A DNA stretch of 64,000 bases from Rhodovulum kholense (GTDB lineage: Bacteria; Pseudomonadota; Alphaproteobacteria; Rhodobacterales; Rhodobacteraceae): positions 310,001-374,000 of the forward strand of contig NZ_QAYC01000002.1 of NCBI RefSeq assembly GCF_003053725.1, in the 5' to 3' direction. The notes under the pieces were generated by a model, which saw only the letters and a list, made by a program, of their open reading frames with translations, ran no database searches and was not told the origin of the DNA. The first letter of the stretch is position 1. Each line of letters begins with the position of its first letter. The translations under genes were made by a program, and so were the position numbers. Of this stretch, positions 15,796-27,125 are shown piece by piece.

Positions 15796-18700
15796 TCAGG
15801 GACCTCCCCAGCCCCCGCCGCCGGGGGTGCGGATCTCGAAGAGCGCCCCGGCCTCGAGCGCGACCTCGTCATTGCCCGCCCGCCGCTCGCGCCGGCCATC
15901 GGCCCATTCGACCCAGTTCTCGCCGACCGCCCCATCGCCGCCCCCGGCCGCGCCAAAGGGCGGAATGCGGCGGTGGGAACAGAGCGTCGTCACCGTCACC
16001 GGTTCGAGAAATCTCAACCGCCGGATCGCCCCCTCACCGCCCGCCCAGCGGCCTGCCCCGCCCGAGCCCTTGCGGATCGAGAAGGACTCGAGCCGCACCG
16101 GGAAGCGCCGTTCCAGCACTTCGGGGTCGGTCATCCGGGTATTGGTCATGTGGCTTTGCACAGCGTCGCACCCGGCAAAGCCCGGCCCCGCCCCCGTGCC
16201 GCCCGCGATGGTTTCATAGTTCTGGAACCGGTCATTTCCCCAGACGAAATTGTTCATCGTCGCCTGGCTGCCCGCGACCACGCCCAGCGCGCCGTAAAGC
16301 GCGTTGCAGGCGGCCTGGCTGACCTCGGTATTGCCCGCGATCACCGCGGCCGGATAGGCCGGGTTGAGCAGGCAGCCCTCGGGCGCGATGATCCGCAACG
16401 GCTTGAGACAGCCTTCGTTCAGCGGAATGTCGGCCCCGACCATCGTCCGGAAGACATACAGCACCACCGCGCGGCAAACCGCGAAGGGGGCGTTGTAATT
16501 GCCCTCGTGCTGGGGGCTCGTCCCGGTGAAGTCGATCACCGCCTCGCGCGCCCCGCGGTCCACTCGCACCGCGACCTCGATCACGGCGCCATGGTCCATC
16601 GGATAGTGGAACCGCCCGTCCTTCAGCGTGCCGATCACCCGCCGCACGCTTTCCTCGGCATTGTCCTGGACATGGCCCATATAGGCGACCACTACGTCCC
16701 GGCCGTAGCGGTCGACCACCTCCAGCAGCGCGCGCCGCCCGGTTTCGTTGGCCGCGACCTGGGCCTTCAGATCGGCCATGTTCTGCCTGACGTTCCGGCA
16801 GGGCCAGGGTCCCGAACGCAACACCGCCTCGGCCTCGGCCTCCAGAAGCCGCCCGCCATCGACCAGACGCAGGTTATCGATCAGCACGCCTTCTTCCTCG
16901 ATCCGCCGCGAGTCGGGCGGCGAAGACCCCGGCGTGCGCCCGCCGATATCGGCATGGTGCCCGCGCGAGCCCAGCCAGAACAGGATCTCGCCCTCCAGAA
17001 AGACCGGCGTCACCACGGTCACGTCGGGCAGGTGGGTGCCGCCGTTATAGGGCGAGTTCAGCATGAAGGCGTCGCCCGGCCGGATCGCGCCCGCATGGCC
17101 GCGCATCACCGTGCGGATCGAGTCGGACATCGAGCCCAGATGCACCGGCACATGCGGCGCATTGGCAACCAGATCGCCCTGCGCATCGAAGATCGCACAG
17201 GAAAAGTCTAGCCGTTCCTTGATGTTGACCGACCATGAGGTATTGGCGAGCGTGGCCCCCATCTGATCGGCCACCGACATGAAGAGGTTCGACATCACCT
17301 CAAGGAGCACCGGATCGGCCTCGGTCCCCAGGGCGGGCGCGCGCAGGGCTGTGGCGCAGCGGGTCAGGATCAGGTTGCCCAAATCATCGACCTCGGCGGC
17401 CCAGCCCGGTTCGACCATATCGGTGCCGGTCGGTTCCGAGATGATGGCGGGGCCTTCGATCCGGGTGCCCGCCCCCAGCGAGGCGCGGGCATAAAGCGGC
17501 ACCTCGACGGTTTCGCCGCCCAGATGCACCGACACCCGGTCTGCGATTTCGGCACGGGCCTCAGGCGCCATGGCGGCAGGCGCCGCCCCCGTCTCGCCGA
17601 TGGCCTCGACATCCAGCATGTCGACGATCAGCGCACGGTCGGGCGAGGCAAAGCCAAAGCGTGCCCGGTGGAACTCTTCGAAATCAGCCTGCATCGCGGC
17701 AGCGGGGCCGAAGGGCACCTCCAGCGTCTGGTGCGAGCCCTCATAGCGCAGATGCGCGCGGGCCAGTCGGCGGATAGCCTGCCGGGCCACCCCCTGACGT
17801 GCGACGGCCTCCTCGGCCCGGGCGGCCAGATCGGCCAGAGCCGCCTCGGCCCCGGCCGTGTCGGACAGCGGCAGGTCGAGCTGGCCTTCCTCCATCGCCC
17901 GGATCTCGGCCAGCCCCATGCCATAGGCGGACAGGACCCCGGCGAAGGGATGCAGGAAGACCCGGCGCATGCCCAGCGCATCGGCCACCAGACAGGCATG
18001 CTGCCCCCCCGCCCCGCCGAAGCATTGCAGCGTATAACCGGTCACGTCATGGCCGCGCTGGACGCTGATCTTTCGGATCGCATTGGCCATGTTGTCGACG
18101 GCGATGCGCAGGAAGCCCTCGGCCATGTCCTCGGGGCTACGTTCGGGCGTGCCGGTCGCGGCCGCGACCTCGCGGGCGAGGGCCTCGAATTTCTCGCGAA
18201 CCACCGCAACATCAAGCGGCTGATCGCCCCCGGGGCCGAAGACGGCCGGAAAATGCGCGGGCGTCAGCTTGCCCAGCATGACATTACAGTCGGTCACCGT
18301 CAGCGGCCCGCCCCTGCGGTAGCAGGCCGGACCGGGATCGGCGCCGGCGCTTTCGGGGCCGACCTGGAACCGGCCATCCTCGAACTTGCAGATCGACCCA
18401 CCGCCCGCCGCGACGGTGTGGATGTCCATCATCGGCGCACGCATCCGGACGCCCGCGACCTCGGTCTCGAAGCTGCGCTCGAAGCTGCCCGCATAGTGGC
18501 TGACATCGGTCGAGGTGCCGCCCATGTCGAAGCCGATCAGCCGGTCGAACCCCGCAGCCTCGGCGGTCTTGACCATGCCGACGATGCCGCCCGCGGGCCC
18601 CGAGAGGATCGCATCCTTGCCCTGAAAGAGCGCGGCATCGGTCAGCCCGCCATTCGACTGCATGAACAAAAGCCGCTCGCAGCCGCCCTGCCCCAGATCG

Positions 18701-19392
18701 AGCGCATCCGCCACCCGGTCGACATAGCGGCGCAGGATCGGCGAGAGATAGGCATCGACGACAGTGGTATCGCCCCGCCCCACCAGCTTGATCAGCCGCG
18801 AGGCGCGATGGCTGACGGAAATCTGGGTGAACCCGATGTCGCGGGCGATTTCTGCCAGGCGATCCTCGTGGACCGGGTTCAGATAGCCGTGCATCAGCGC
18901 GATGGCGACGGCACGAATACCCTTGCCATGGGCCGCCGCCAACGCCGTGCGGGCAGCCTCTTCGTCAAGCGGCACCAGCACGTCGCCCTCGGCATCGAGC
19001 CGCTCGCGGATTTCGGCCACCTCTTCGTAAAGCAGCTCGGGACGCCGGATATCGAGATCGAAAAGCCGGGGCCGCGCCTGATAGCCGATCCGCAGAAGAT
19101 CGCCGAAACCCTCGGTGATCAACAGCAGCACCCGTTCGCCCTTGCGTTCCAGCAGCGCGTTGGTGGCGACCGTGGTGCCCATCCGGACAGCCCCGATGGC
19201 GCCTCGCGGCAGCGGGTCGTCCGGGCCAAGGCCCAGCAGGTCGCGGATGCCCTGCACCGCGGCATCGGCATAGCGTTCGGGGTTTTCCGACAAGAGCTTG
19301 TGGGTCAGCAGCCGACCGTCGGGCGTCCGCGCCACCAGATCGGTGAAGGTGCCGCCCCGGTCGATCCAGAAATCCCACATGCCTGCCGCCAT
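15796..19392 (-). CDS. Fused hydantoinase A/B, 5-oxoprolinase-like ATP-dependent amidohydrolase
   Basis: 1198-residue single chain joining a HyuA-type ATP-binding half ([11 protein letters not shown] at the N-terminus; [14 protein letters not shown] and [18 protein letters not shown] in the middle) to a HyuB-type half (from ~residue 690; [40 protein letters not shown]). This is the layout of eukaryotic-type 5-oxoprolinase, which opens 5-oxo-L-proline to glutamate using ATP. Hydantoins or related cyclic amides are also possible. It is divergent from an Lrp/AsnC gene, its probable regulator. ATG 19392 has ggggga as SD; ATG 19380 ([10 protein letters not shown]) is an alternative start. Confidence 0.88.
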   Translation of the reverse strand: MAAGMWDFWIDRGGTFTDLVARTPDGRLLTHKLLSENPERYADAAVQGIRDLLGLGPDDPLPRGAIGAVRMGTTVATNALLERKGERVLLLITEGFGDLLRIGYQARPRLFDLDIRRPELLYEEVAEIRERLDAEGDVLVPLDEEAARTALAAAHGKGIRAVAIALMHGYLNPVHEDRLAEIARDIGFTQISVSHRASRLIKLVGRGDTTVVDAYLSPILRRYVDRVADALDLGQGGCERLLFMQSNGGLTDAALFQGKDAILSGPAGGIVGMVKTAEAAGFDRLIGFDMGGTSTDVSHYAGSFERSFETEVAGVRMRAPMMDIHTVAAGGGSICKFEDGRFQVGPESAGADPGPACYRRGGPLTVTDCNVMLGKLTPAHFPAVFGPGGDQPLDVAVVREKFEALAREVAAATGTPERSPEDMAEGFLRIAVDNMANAIRKISVQRGHDVTGYTLQCFGGAGGQHACLVADALGMRRVFLHPFAGVLSAYGMGLAEIRAMEEGQLDLPLSDTAGAEAALADLAARAEEAVARQGVARQAIRRLARAHLRYEGSHQTLEVPFGPAAAMQADFEEFHRARFGFASPDRALIVDMLDVEAIGETGAAPAAMAPEARAEIADRVSVHLGGETVEVPLYARASLGAGTRIEGPAIISEPTGTDMVEPGWAAEVDDLGNLILTRCATALRAPALGTEADPVLLEVMSNLFMSVADQMGATLANTSWSVNIKERLDFSCAIFDAQGDLVANAPHVPVHLGSMSDSIRTVMRGHAGAIRPGDAFMLNSPYNGGTHLPDVTVVTPVFLEGEILFWLGSRGHHADIGGRTPGSSPPDSRRIEEEGVLIDNLRLVDGGRLLEAEAEAVLRSGPWPCRNVRQNMADLKAQVAANETGRRALLEVVDRYGRDVVVAYMGHVQDNAEESVRRVIGTLKDGRFHYPMDHGAVIEVAVRVDRGAREAVIDFTGTSPQHEGNYNAPFAVCRAVVLYVFRTMVGADIPLNEGCLKPLRIIAPEGCLLNPAYPAAVIAGNTEVSQAACNALYGALGVVAGSQATMNNFVWGNDRFQNYETIAGGTGAGPGFAGCDAVQSHMTNTRMTDPEVLERRFPVRLESFSIRKGSGGAGRWAGGEGAIRRLRFLEPVTVTTLCSHRRIPPFGAAGGGDGAVGENWVEWADGRRERRAGNDEVALEAGALFEIRTPGGGGWGGP

Positions 19393-19478
19393 ACCGTCCC
19401 CCGCTGGCCCGTTCCCCGATCGCGGCACCTTGTCCGGGCCGCCCGGCCGAGGTCAAGACCGCATCCCATCGCGGGCGT

Positions 19479-19521
19479 TTTTCCTGAATCTTCCGAAATT
19501 TACCTTGCGTTTCCGGGAAAA
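19479..19521. promoter_or_regulatory. Imperfect dyad upstream of the Lrp/AsnC gene
   Basis: Arms ttttcctg (19479-19486) and cgggaaaa (19514-19521) match at 7 of 8 positions around an AT-rich centre (gaaattta). The dyad lies in the 167-bp region shared by the Lrp-type gene and the oxoprolinase, so it is a candidate operator for both. Confidence 0.35.
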
Positions 19522-19559
19522 TGTTCCGATCCTTGGCGTTCAGATTGCAGGAGTCCCCG

Positions 19560-20036
19560 ATGGCGCATGACCAGACCCAGCACAGGCTCGACGCGCTCGA
19601 CCGGCGCATCCTGGGCGAGTTGCAGGCCGATTCCGGCCAGTCGCTGGACGAGATCGCCCGCAAGGTCGGGTCGTCGAAGACGCCGGTCTGGAACCGCATC
19701 CGCAAGATGCGCGAGGCGGGCGTGATCCGGCAACAGACGGTGATCGTCGATCCGAAGGCGCTGGACCGGGGGACCTGCTTCTTCGTGCTGATCCGCACCT
19801 CGGAACACGAGGCCGACTGGCAAAGGCGGTTCCTGCAGGCGCTGCTGAAGCGCCCCGAGGTGCTGGAGGCGCACCGGCTGGCGGGCGAGATCGACTATAT
19901 CCTGAAGGTCCGCGTGGCCGATGCCGCCGCCTATGACGTCTTCTATCAGGCGCTGATCTCGGACGTGCGGATCTTCAACGTGACGGCCCTGCTGTCGATG
20001 GAAGAGATCAAGGCGACGACGGTGCTGCCGGTCTGA
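19560..20036 (+). CDS. Lrp/AsnC-family transcriptional regulator
   Basis: 158 residues: N-terminal HTH (LDALDRRILGELQADSGQSLDEIARKVGSSKTPVWNRI is the HTH region, ~10-47) and a C-terminal RAM/ACT-like effector domain (EVLEAHRLAGEIDYILKVRVAD). These regulators usually sense amino acids and often control the divergent gene, here a 5-oxoprolinase; a glutamate/5-oxoproline-related effector is an inference. The ATG at 19560 follows SD caggag. It ends 16 nt before the convergent ugpC. Confidence 0.9.
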   Translation: MAHDQTQHRLDALDRRILGELQADSGQSLDEIARKVGSSKTPVWNRIRKMREAGVIRQQTVIVDPKALDRGTCFFVLIRTSEHEADWQRRFLQALLKRPEVLEAHRLAGEIDYILKVRVADAAAYDVFYQALISDVRIFNVTALLSMEEIKATTVLPV

Positions 20037-20052
20037 ACCTCAGGTCTGAGCC

Positions 20053-21096
20053 TCAGCCCAACCTGCGCCCGGTCGCCGGGTCGAAGAGATGCAGGTCGGC
20101 CGGGTCGGTAGCCAGCGCCATCCGCTCGGCAACCGGGGCCTCGACCGCGGTCTGGGCGACCATCGCCTGCCCGCCGATCCGGCCGTGCAGCAGCCGCGCG
20201 CCCCCCAGCTCCTCGACATAGTCGAGATGGAAAGCGCCACCGGCATCGGGGGAAAGCCGCAGCGCCTCGGGTCGGAGCCCCGCCGTGACCCGCCCTCCGG
20301 GATGCGCCACCGCCGAGGCCAGCACCGCATCGCCGACCCGAAGCGCGCCCGCCTCGACCGCCGCGTCGAAGAGGTTCATCGCCGGCGCGCCCAGAAAGCC
20401 CGCGACGAAAGTCGTCGCCGGATGCCGGTACAGATCGAGCGGCGCGCCCTGCTGTTCGATCCGGCCGCCATTGACCACCACCAGCCTGTCGGCCAGCGTC
20501 ATCGCCTCGAGCTGATCATGGGTGACATAGACCGAGGTCGTGCCCAGCCGCCGGTGCAACTGCTTGATCTCGCCCCGCATGTGGATGCGCAGCTTGGCGT
20601 CGAGGTTCGACAGCGGCTCGTCGAACAGGAACGCGGCCGGTTCGCGCACGATGGCCCGGCCCATTGCGACCCGCTGGCGCTGGCCGCCAGAAAGCGCGCG
20701 CGGCTTGCGGTCGAGCAGGTCCGACAGTTGCAGGATGCGGGCGGCGGTCGCGATCCGCCGGGCGATCTCGGCCTTCGGCATCCGCCGGTTCCGGAGCCCG
20801 TAAGCCAGGTTCTGCCGGACGCTCATATGCGGATAAAGCGCATAGGTCTGGAACACCATCGCGATGTCGCGCTCGGCCGGCTCGCGCTCGTTCACGCGGG
20901 CGCCGCCGATGCGGATCTCGCCATGGGTGACCCGTTCGAGCCCCGCGATCATCCGCAGGATCGTCGACTTGCCGCAACCCGACGGCCCCACCAGCACCAC
21001 GAACTCGCCGTCACCGATTGCCAGATCGACCCCCTTCACCGCCTCGACGCCGCCGGGATAGACCTTGCCGAGGGTTTCAAGCTCGATTGCCGCCAT
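20053..21096 (-). CDS. ugpC: UgpC, ABC importer ATPase (glycerol-3-phosphate type)
   Basis: 347-residue MalK/UgpC-type ATPase: Walker [10 protein letters not shown] (~37-45), Q-loop [13 protein letters not shown], signature LSGGQRQR, Walker [13 protein letters not shown], then a C-terminal OB-fold regulatory domain ([13 protein letters not shown]). It energises the UgpAE permease. It is the last gene of ugpBAEC, 3 nt after ugpE. MalK-type ATPases are interchangeable, so substrate specificity comes from UgpB. Confidence 0.9.
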   Translation of the reverse strand: MAAIELETLGKVYPGGVEAVKGVDLAIGDGEFVVLVGPSGCGKSTILRMIAGLERVTHGEIRIGGARVNEREPAERDIAMVFQTYALYPHMSVRQNLAYGLRNRRMPKAEIARRIATAARILQLSDLLDRKPRALSGGQRQRVAMGRAIVREPAAFLFDEPLSNLDAKLRIHMRGEIKQLHRRLGTTSVYVTHDQLEAMTLADRLVVVNGGRIEQQGAPLDLYRHPATTFVAGFLGAPAMNLFDAAVEAGALRVGDAVLASAVAHPGGRVTAGLRPEALRLSPDAGGAFHLDYVEELGGARLLHGRIGGQAMVAQTAVEAPVAERMALATDPADLHLFDPATGRRLG

Positions 21097-21099
21097 GGT

Positions 21100-21948
21100 C
21101 TATTTCTCCTGCTCGATCAGGCCCTTCACGAAGAGCCTCTGCATTGCGACCACGACCAGCACCGGCGGCAGCATCGCCAGTGTCGCGGTCGCCATCACGT
21201 AGTTCCACTGGGGTTCGGCATCGGCCACGTCGACCATGCGCTTGATGCCCATGACGACGGTGTAAAGGCGTTCGTCCGTGGTCACGATCAGCGGCCAGAT
21301 GTACTGGTTCCAGCCATAGATGAAGAGGATCACGAAAAGCGCCGCCATGTTGGTGCGCGAGAGCGGCAGCAGGATGTCGCGAAAGAACTTCAGCGGCCCC
21401 GCGCCGTCGATCCGGGCGGCCTCGACCAGCTCGTCGGGGATCGTCAGGAAGAACTGGCGGAACAGGAACGTCGCCGTCGCCGAGGCGATCAGCGGCACCG
21501 CAAGCCCGGCATAGCTGTTCAGCATGCCGAGATCGGCCACCACCTTGAAGGTCGGTACGATCCGCACCTCGACCGGCAGCATCAGCGTGACGAAGATCAG
21601 CCAGAAGGCCAGATGCCGGAACGGGAAGCGGAAGAAGACGATGGCGAAGGCCGAGAGGATCGAGATCGCGATCTTTCCCAGGGCGATGGACAGCGCCATG
21701 ATCAGGCTGTTGCCCATCATCAGCCCCAAGGGCGGCGCGCCCGAGGTCGAGATGCCTGTCCCGAACATCTGCCCGTAGGTCTCGCGCCAGTGATCGCCGG
21801 GCCAAAGCGGCACCAGCCCCGACAGGAAGGTGGTCGAGGGATGGGTGGAGGCAACGAAGGCCAGCCAGACCGGAAAGGCCACGGCCAGCACGCCGAGGAT
21901 CAGGACGGCATGGGCCAGCGCGGTCAGGACGGGACGGTGTTCGACCAT
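21100..21948 (-). CDS. ugpE: UgpE, ABC importer permease
   Basis: 282-residue MalG-type permease with six helices and the EAA loop DELVEAARIDGAGPLKFF (~185-202), which docks the ATPase. It begins with the UgpE-like MVEHRPVLTALAHAVLILG. It lies 10 nt downstream of ugpA and 3 nt upstream of ugpC. Similar permeases serve other sugars and polyols; the glycerol-3-phosphate assignment comes from overall likeness to the Ugp set. Confidence 0.9.
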   Translation of the reverse strand: MVEHRPVLTALAHAVLILGVLAVAFPVWLAFVASTHPSTTFLSGLVPLWPGDHWRETYGQMFGTGISTSGAPPLGLMMGNSLIMALSIALGKIAISILSAFAIVFFRFPFRHLAFWLIFVTLMLPVEVRIVPTFKVVADLGMLNSYAGLAVPLIASATATFLFRQFFLTIPDELVEAARIDGAGPLKFFRDILLPLSRTNMAALFVILFIYGWNQYIWPLIVTTDERLYTVVMGIKRMVDVADAEPQWNYVMATATLAMLPPVLVVVAMQRLFVKGLIEQEK

Positions 21949-21958
21949 GGCGGGCCTT

Positions 21959-22843
21959 TCAATACTGGACGCGCCGCTCGATGAAGCGGAACTGGATGAA
22001 GGTCAGGGCCATCACGATGCCCATCAGCACCACCGACTGCGCCGCCGAGGACCCGAGGTTCAGCCCGATGAACCCGTCCTGATAGACCTTGTAGACGAGG
22101 ATGTTGGTGGCCTGCGCCGGGCCGCCTCCGGTGGTGGCGTCGATCACCGCGAAGGTCTCGAACATGGTGTAGGTGACGTTGACCACCAACAGGAAGAAGG
22201 TCGTGGGCGACAGCAGCGGAAAGACGATGGTGACGAAGCGCTTGACCGGCCCGGCCCCGTCGATGGCGGCGGCCTCGCGCAGGCTTTGCGGGATCGCCTG
22301 AAGGCCCGCGAGGAAGAACAGGAAGTTGTAGCTGACCTGCTTCCAGGCCGAGGCCAGCACCACGAGGATCATCGCGTCGCCCGCCTTCAGCCGGTCGTTC
22401 CAGTCATAGCCGAGCCCGTCCAACAGATAGGGCAGGATACCGATGGTCGGGTTGAACATGAACCACCACAGCACCCCCGCCACGGCCGGCGCGACCGCAT
22501 AGGGCCAGACCAGAAGCGTGGTATAGCTTCGGTGGCCCCGGATCACCCGGTCGGCCGACACCGCCAGCAACAGCGCCAGCCCGATCGACAGCGCCGCAAC
22601 AGAGACCGAGAAGACCAGCGTGACCTGGAAGGAATTCAGATAGCCGGGGTCCTGCAAGAGCCGCGTGTAGTTGTCGAGCCCGACGAACCGCGTCGAAAGC
22701 CCGAACGGGTCCTCGCGCAGGAAGGACTGCCGCACGGCCTGGCCCGCCGGCCAGAGGAAGAAGACGAAGGTCACCAGAAGTTGCGGCGCAAGAAGGACAT
22801 AGGGCAGCCAGCGGCTGCGGAAGGTTGCGCGTCTGCTCTGCAT
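21959..22843 (-). CDS. ugpA: UgpA, ABC importer permease
   Basis: 294-residue MalF-type permease, six helices, starting [21 protein letters not shown]. The EAA loop is [18 protein letters not shown] (~190-207). It pairs with UgpE to form the membrane channel. It lies 67 nt after ugpB and 10 nt before ugpE. Confidence 0.9.
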   Translation of the reverse strand: MQSRRATFRSRWLPYVLLAPQLLVTFVFFLWPAGQAVRQSFLREDPFGLSTRFVGLDNYTRLLQDPGYLNSFQVTLVFSVSVAALSIGLALLLAVSADRVIRGHRSYTTLLVWPYAVAPAVAGVLWWFMFNPTIGILPYLLDGLGYDWNDRLKAGDAMILVVLASAWKQVSYNFLFFLAGLQAIPQSLREAAAIDGAGPVKRFVTIVFPLLSPTTFFLLVVNVTYTMFETFAVIDATTGGGPAQATNILVYKVYQDGFIGLNLGSSAAQSVVLMGIVMALTFIQFRFIERRVQY

Positions 22844-22910
22844 CTTCGGGGCCTTGTTCGGGAGGACGGCGGGCCCGCAACCGTATCGGCGCGGGCCCGC
22901 CGCGGGACGA

Positions 22911-24227
22911 TCAGCGGACGGTCTCGGCGAAATCGGCGATCAGCGCGTTGCCGCGCTCGACCACGGCCGACAGCGCCTCTTTGGCGGTCTTGGTGCCCGC
23001 CAGCAGCGACTGGAACTCCTCGTCGATCACGGTGCGGATCTGCACGTAGTTGCCGAAGCGCAGGCCCTTGGAATTCGGGGTCGGCGGGTTCAGCGTGATT
23101 TCACGGATACCCACATCGGCGCCCGGGTTCTGGTCGTAATAGCCCTGCGCCTTGCCCAGATCATAGGCCGCCTGGGTGATCGGCAGGTAGCCCGAGAACT
23201 GGTGCCAGTCGGCCTGCACCTCGGGCGAGGACAGATAGCTGAAGAAGTCGGCCACGCCCTTGTACTCTTCGTCGGGATGGCCCCGCAGCACCCACAGCGT
23301 CGCGCCGCCGATGATCGAGTTCTGCGGCGCGCCCTCGACATCGTCGTAATAGGGCAGCATGCCGAAGCCGACCGGGAATTGCGAATTGGCCATGACGCCC
23401 GCGCGCGAGGCCGACGAGTTCATGTACATCGCGCATTCGCCCGCATAGAAGGCCGGCGCCGCGTCGCTGCCGCCGCCCGGGCCGCCATACTTGAAGACGC
23501 CCTCTTTCTGCCAGCGGGCGAGGTTGTCCCAATGGCGCACCTGCACCGGACCGTCGACCGTCAGCTTGGCCTCGACCGAGCCGAACCCGTTCTCGTCGGT
23601 GCCGATCGGCTGATTGTGCCAGGCCGACAGGTTTTCCAGCTGGACCCAGCTGATCCAGCCGGTGGTAAAGCCGCATTTGGCCGCCCCGCTGGCCAGGATC
23701 GTCTTCGACATCGCCTCGAGATCGGACCAGGTCGCGGGCGCGGTCTCGGGGTCGAGCCCGGCGGCGGTGAAGATGTCCTTGTTGTAGTAAAGGATCGGGG
23801 TCGACGAGTTGAACGGCATCGACAGCATGTTGCCGTCGGTATCGGTGTAATAGCCCACGACGGCCGGCAGATAGGCCTTGGGATCGAAGCCGGCCCCGGC
23901 CTCCTGCATCAGCTGATAGACCGGGTAGATCGCGCCCTTGGCGGCCATCATCGTGCCGGTACCGACCTCGAAGACCTGCACGATATCGGGCTGCTCGCCC
24001 GCGCGGAAGGCGGCGATGGCCGCGGTCATGGTCTCGGTATAGTCGCCCTTGTAGACCGGCACGACCTCATAGGTGTCCTGGCTGGCATTGTAGCCCGCGA
24101 CGATCTGTTCGAGCTTGCTGCCAAGCTCGCCGCCCATCGCATGCCACCAGGTCACCTGGGTCTTGGCGGCGGCCGCCGTGGCGGTCAGGGCAAGCGCCGC
24201 GGCGCCGGTAAGAAGAATGCGCGTCAT
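22911..24227 (-). CDS. ugpB: UgpB, periplasmic glycerol-3-phosphate-type binding protein
   Basis: 438-residue cluster-1 solute-binding protein with a signal peptide ([21 protein letters not shown], predicted cleavage at AAA|KT). The mature protein opens [11 protein letters not shown], and family motifs include [17 protein letters not shown] and [12 protein letters not shown], which closely follow E. coli UgpB (sn-glycerol-3-phosphate and glycerophosphodiesters). The start at 24227 has SD ggagga. The 374-bp region upstream carries no other gene. Control by phosphate (PhoB) is known for ugp elsewhere but no clear Pho box was found here. Confidence 0.92.
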   Translation of the reverse strand: MTRILLTGAAALALTATAAAAKTQVTWWHAMGGELGSKLEQIVAGYNASQDTYEVVPVYKGDYTETMTAAIAAFRAGEQPDIVQVFEVGTGTMMAAKGAIYPVYQLMQEAGAGFDPKAYLPAVVGYYTDTDGNMLSMPFNSSTPILYYNKDIFTAAGLDPETAPATWSDLEAMSKTILASGAAKCGFTTGWISWVQLENLSAWHNQPIGTDENGFGSVEAKLTVDGPVQVRHWDNLARWQKEGVFKYGGPGGGSDAAPAFYAGECAMYMNSSASRAGVMANSQFPVGFGMLPYYDDVEGAPQNSIIGGATLWVLRGHPDEEYKGVADFFSYLSSPEVQADWHQFSGYLPITQAAYDLGKAQGYYDQNPGADVGIREITLNPPTPNSKGLRFGNYVQIRTVIDEEFQSLLAGTKTAKEALSAVVERGNALIADFAETVR

Positions 24228-24601
24228 GGAGTGGTCCTCCCGCTGTTCTGGTTGCGACCCGCGCAGCCCTAATGGTCGAATGTAACGGTTTCTCTTCAAA
24301 GCGTCGCAAAGCTGTGCAAACCGGTCAACACCCGGCCCGCAGCGCGGCGCGGTCCGCCACCCGCCCCGGCTTCAACGCTGCAAGGACATGTTTCCGATAT
24401 AAAAAAGTCAGGGATCCGTGACACCAAGCACGTCAGCACGCAGACGCCGGCCCGGGCAGAGATGCCCCGGCACGGATCGTACTTGTGTCGAATACAGCGC
24501 AAACAGGGCGGCATGACCGCGAAACCGACCGCGCCGCGTCACGAACAATTAAAGAACACTCCCTTAGGTAAGGGGGAACCCAGAGGACACCCGGACACAC
24601 C
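24228..24601. other. Intergenic region between ugpB and the chemoreceptor gene
   Basis: 374 bp between divergently transcribed genes, so it should hold both promoters. The middle (24390-24415) is AT-rich. No convincing sigma70, sigma28 or sigma54 consensus, no RNA gene and no small ORF with an SD was found. Nothing further is claimed. Confidence 0.6.
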
Positions 24602-26749
24602 ATGCGATTCTCAACTTCGATCCGCACGGCCATCCTGGCCATCGTCACTCTCGCCTCGGCCGTGATGCTGGGGCTGATCGGCGTGTCCCTGCACGTCGAC
24701 CGCCTCAGGGACGCCACCGAAGAGCATACCTTCCTGATCGTTCAGGAAGACAGGACCCTTGCGGAGGTCGAGATCGGCTTGCTTCACGCCCGCCGTGCAG
24801 AGAAGGACTTCCTGCTCCGGCACGAAGACAGCTTTGCCGACCGCCACAAGGCGGCGCTGGACGGGATCGCCCGGAACACCGAGACGGCGCGTGACCTGAG
24901 CCGGCGCGTCGGAGGCCTTGAGGCGTCCGAGCCCGACTTTTCGGCCCTGACGACCGCGATCCGGGCCTATGGGGAAGATTTCGACCGGCTGGTCGAAATC
25001 CATCGCCGGCTTGGCTACGATGAAGAAAGCGGTCTTCAGGGCGAATTGCGCAATGCCGTTCATGGCATCGAGGCCCGGCTGGAGGAAATCGGCAACCCCG
25101 AGATGCAGGTCAAGATGCTGATGATGCGCCGCCACGAGAAGGATTTCATCCTGCGTGGCGACCCCAAGTATCTGGACCGCCTGAATGCGCGCGTCGACGA
25201 ATTTCACGCCTTCCCTGACAGCTTTTTCGCCGACGCGGCGCAGCGCCAGGAAATCGACCGGCTTCTTGCGACCTATCAGGCGGCCTTCACCGCCTTCGTT
25301 CAGGAAAACCTTGCCGAACAGGCCCTGCGCACGTCCCTGTCTGCCCGCTTTGCCGAGGCCGAACCGATCCTTGAACGTCTGGTCTCCACGGTCCGCAGTC
25401 GCGCCGATGAGGTCGCCTCGTCCGCCGCGGCCGCAAACGCGCGCGCCGAACGCTTGTCGAATGCGATCGGGGCGGCGGGGCTGTTCGTCTTCGTGGTGCT
25501 TGCGATCTGGCTGTCGGTCGCGATCTCGCGTCCGCTGCGCAGGATCGATGTCGCCCTTCGACAGATGATGAAAGGGGATTACACCCCGCATATTGGCACA
25601 TCGCGCATCTCGGAAACGGCGGCCATCGCTGCGGCCGTCGACAGTTTCCGCCATGACCTGGAACAGAAAGACCGCCTCGACCGCGACATCTCCGAAGTGA
25701 TCGACGCCTGTGCTGCCGGAGATTTCTCCAAGCGGCTGCCCGATCCGGGCGAAGACAGCAATTCGGCGGTGCTCGTGCGGGGCGTCAACGCCATCGGCGA
25801 AGCCGCTCAGAAAGGCCTTGGCGACGTTCTGGTCGTGCTCAACACGCTCAGCAAGGGCGATCTCACGGTGCACATGCCGTCCGGGCACCATGGCGTGTTC
25901 AGCGAAATCTCGGCCTCCATCGATACGCTGGTTTCGAGCCTGTCGAGCATCCTTCGCCAGCTGTCCGCCAGCAGCGATCTGCTCAACAGCACCGCACGCA
26001 AGATTGCCTCGGCCTCGGACGAGGCCTCGCATCGCGGCCAGAACTCTGCCGCGTCCCTCGAGGAAACCGCTGCCGCGCTGCAGACGCTTGCCAACAACGT
26101 GCGCGGGGCAGCCGACAGCGCCAGGAGCGCCGAACAATTCGTCGAGGCCGCCCGGGACCGGGCCGAGAACACGCGAACCGTGGCCGACAAGACGGTGGGC
26201 GCGATCCGCCGGATCGAGGAATCCTCCGGGGCCATCGGCCGGATTACCGGCATGATCGAGGATGTGGCCTTCCAGACCAACCTGCTGGCGCTGAATGCGG
26301 GCGTCGAGGCCGCCCGGGCGGGCGAAGCCGGCCGCGGCTTCGCCGTCGTGGCCTCGGAGGTTCGCGCTCTGGCCCAACGTGCAACCGAAGCGGCGCGCGA
26401 AATCACCGCGCTGATCCGCAGCAGCGAGACGCATGTGGGCGATGGGGTGAAGCTCGTTTCGGATACGGTGGCCGCGCTCGCCGCGATTCAGGACTCGGTG
26501 ACCAGCGTTTGCGATCAGGTCGCGGCCATCGCCGCCAATACCATCGAACAGTCGACCAGCATCACTGAAATCAACACCGCGGTCGGTGCGCTGGACCGCG
26601 ATGTGCAGCAAAACGCGGCCATTCTCGACGAGACGGCGACGGCGGGCCAGATGCTTCGCAGCGAGGCCGATTCCCTGGTCGAACTCGTCAAGCAGTTCCG
26701 CCTGCCCGACGAGTCGGAAGCGCTGCCGCACCGCATCGCCGCCGAGTAA
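24602..26749 (+). CDS. Methyl-accepting chemotaxis protein with HBM sensor domain
   Basis: 715-residue chemoreceptor. TM1 is at ~9-30 and TM2 at ~288-308. The periplasmic part carries two related motifs, [10 protein letters not shown] (64-73) and [10 protein letters not shown] (176-185), the signature of the helical bimodular (HBM) sensor that binds small organic acids or polyamines in known cases. A HAMP domain follows TM2 (~309-360), with a second HAMP-like segment at ~365-450. The signalling domain has the conserved hairpin tip ([20 protein letters not shown], ~553-572). There is no CheR-docking pentapeptide at the C-terminus. No chemotaxis genes adjoin it, so it is an orphan receptor. Confidence 0.92.
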   Translation: MRFSTSIRTAILAIVTLASAVMLGLIGVSLHVDRLRDATEEHTFLIVQEDRTLAEVEIGLLHARRAEKDFLLRHEDSFADRHKAALDGIARNTETARDLSRRVGGLEASEPDFSALTTAIRAYGEDFDRLVEIHRRLGYDEESGLQGELRNAVHGIEARLEEIGNPEMQVKMLMMRRHEKDFILRGDPKYLDRLNARVDEFHAFPDSFFADAAQRQEIDRLLATYQAAFTAFVQENLAEQALRTSLSARFAEAEPILERLVSTVRSRADEVASSAAAANARAERLSNAIGAAGLFVFVVLAIWLSVAISRPLRRIDVALRQMMKGDYTPHIGTSRISETAAIAAAVDSFRHDLEQKDRLDRDISEVIDACAAGDFSKRLPDPGEDSNSAVLVRGVNAIGEAAQKGLGDVLVVLNTLSKGDLTVHMPSGHHGVFSEISASIDTLVSSLSSILRQLSASSDLLNSTARKIASASDEASHRGQNSAASLEETAAALQTLANNVRGAADSARSAEQFVEAARDRAENTRTVADKTVGAIRRIEESSGAIGRITGMIEDVAFQTNLLALNAGVEAARAGEAGRGFAVVASEVRALAQRATEAAREITALIRSSETHVGDGVKLVSDTVAALAAIQDSVTSVCDQVAAIAANTIEQSTSITEINTAVGALDRDVQQNAAILDETATAGQMLRSEADSLVELVKQFRLPDESEALPHRIAAE

Positions 26750-27125
26750 GCGCAACGCGCGATACGGGGTTCCGGCCTCTGCCCTGAACGTTGCGGACGC
26801 GTTTGGGCCGGGTGTCACGGTTGTCCGTCTCACCGATAAGACGAAACTCACGGTCCCCGCCGAACGGCAAAATTGGCCCGAGAGCCAAGCTCAGGGTTTG
26901 ATCGGGTATGCCTCTGGATTTTCGCGCGGCGCGCCGGGGAATGCTGCCATGGCTGGTGCCGGCGCCCTTTCAAGCGTCCTGTCGCCCGCCCCATCCGGAT
27001 CTTGCAGTGCGCCCATGCGCCCGGCTTGCACATTCGGACCGACCGGAGGACGACCGCTTCCTCCTGCTCGCGGACACCGCCAGTGAAAGACCTTCCCGGT
27101 CAGACGGTCCCCTTATTGCAAATTA
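26750..27125. other. Gene-poor stretch upstream of the IS remnant
   Basis: 376 bp with short frames on both strands, none with an SD or a recognisable product. Base composition is slightly more AT-rich than in the flanking genes. It adjoins the decayed insertion sequence and may be degraded acquired DNA, but nothing identifiable remains. Confidence 0.5.

Noticed and set aside
17524-19725. Plus-strand ORF of 733 codons across the oxoprolinase and into the Lrp gene
   Set aside because: Antisense shadow of the oxoprolinase; crosses two real genes.
24228-24330. Possible PhoB box upstream of ugpB
   Set aside because: cgttaca-N4-accatta (minus strand) only weakly fits the CTGTCAT direct repeat; not strong enough to list.
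24611-26851. Minus-strand ORF opposite the chemoreceptor
   Set aside because: Shadow frame without recognisable motifs.
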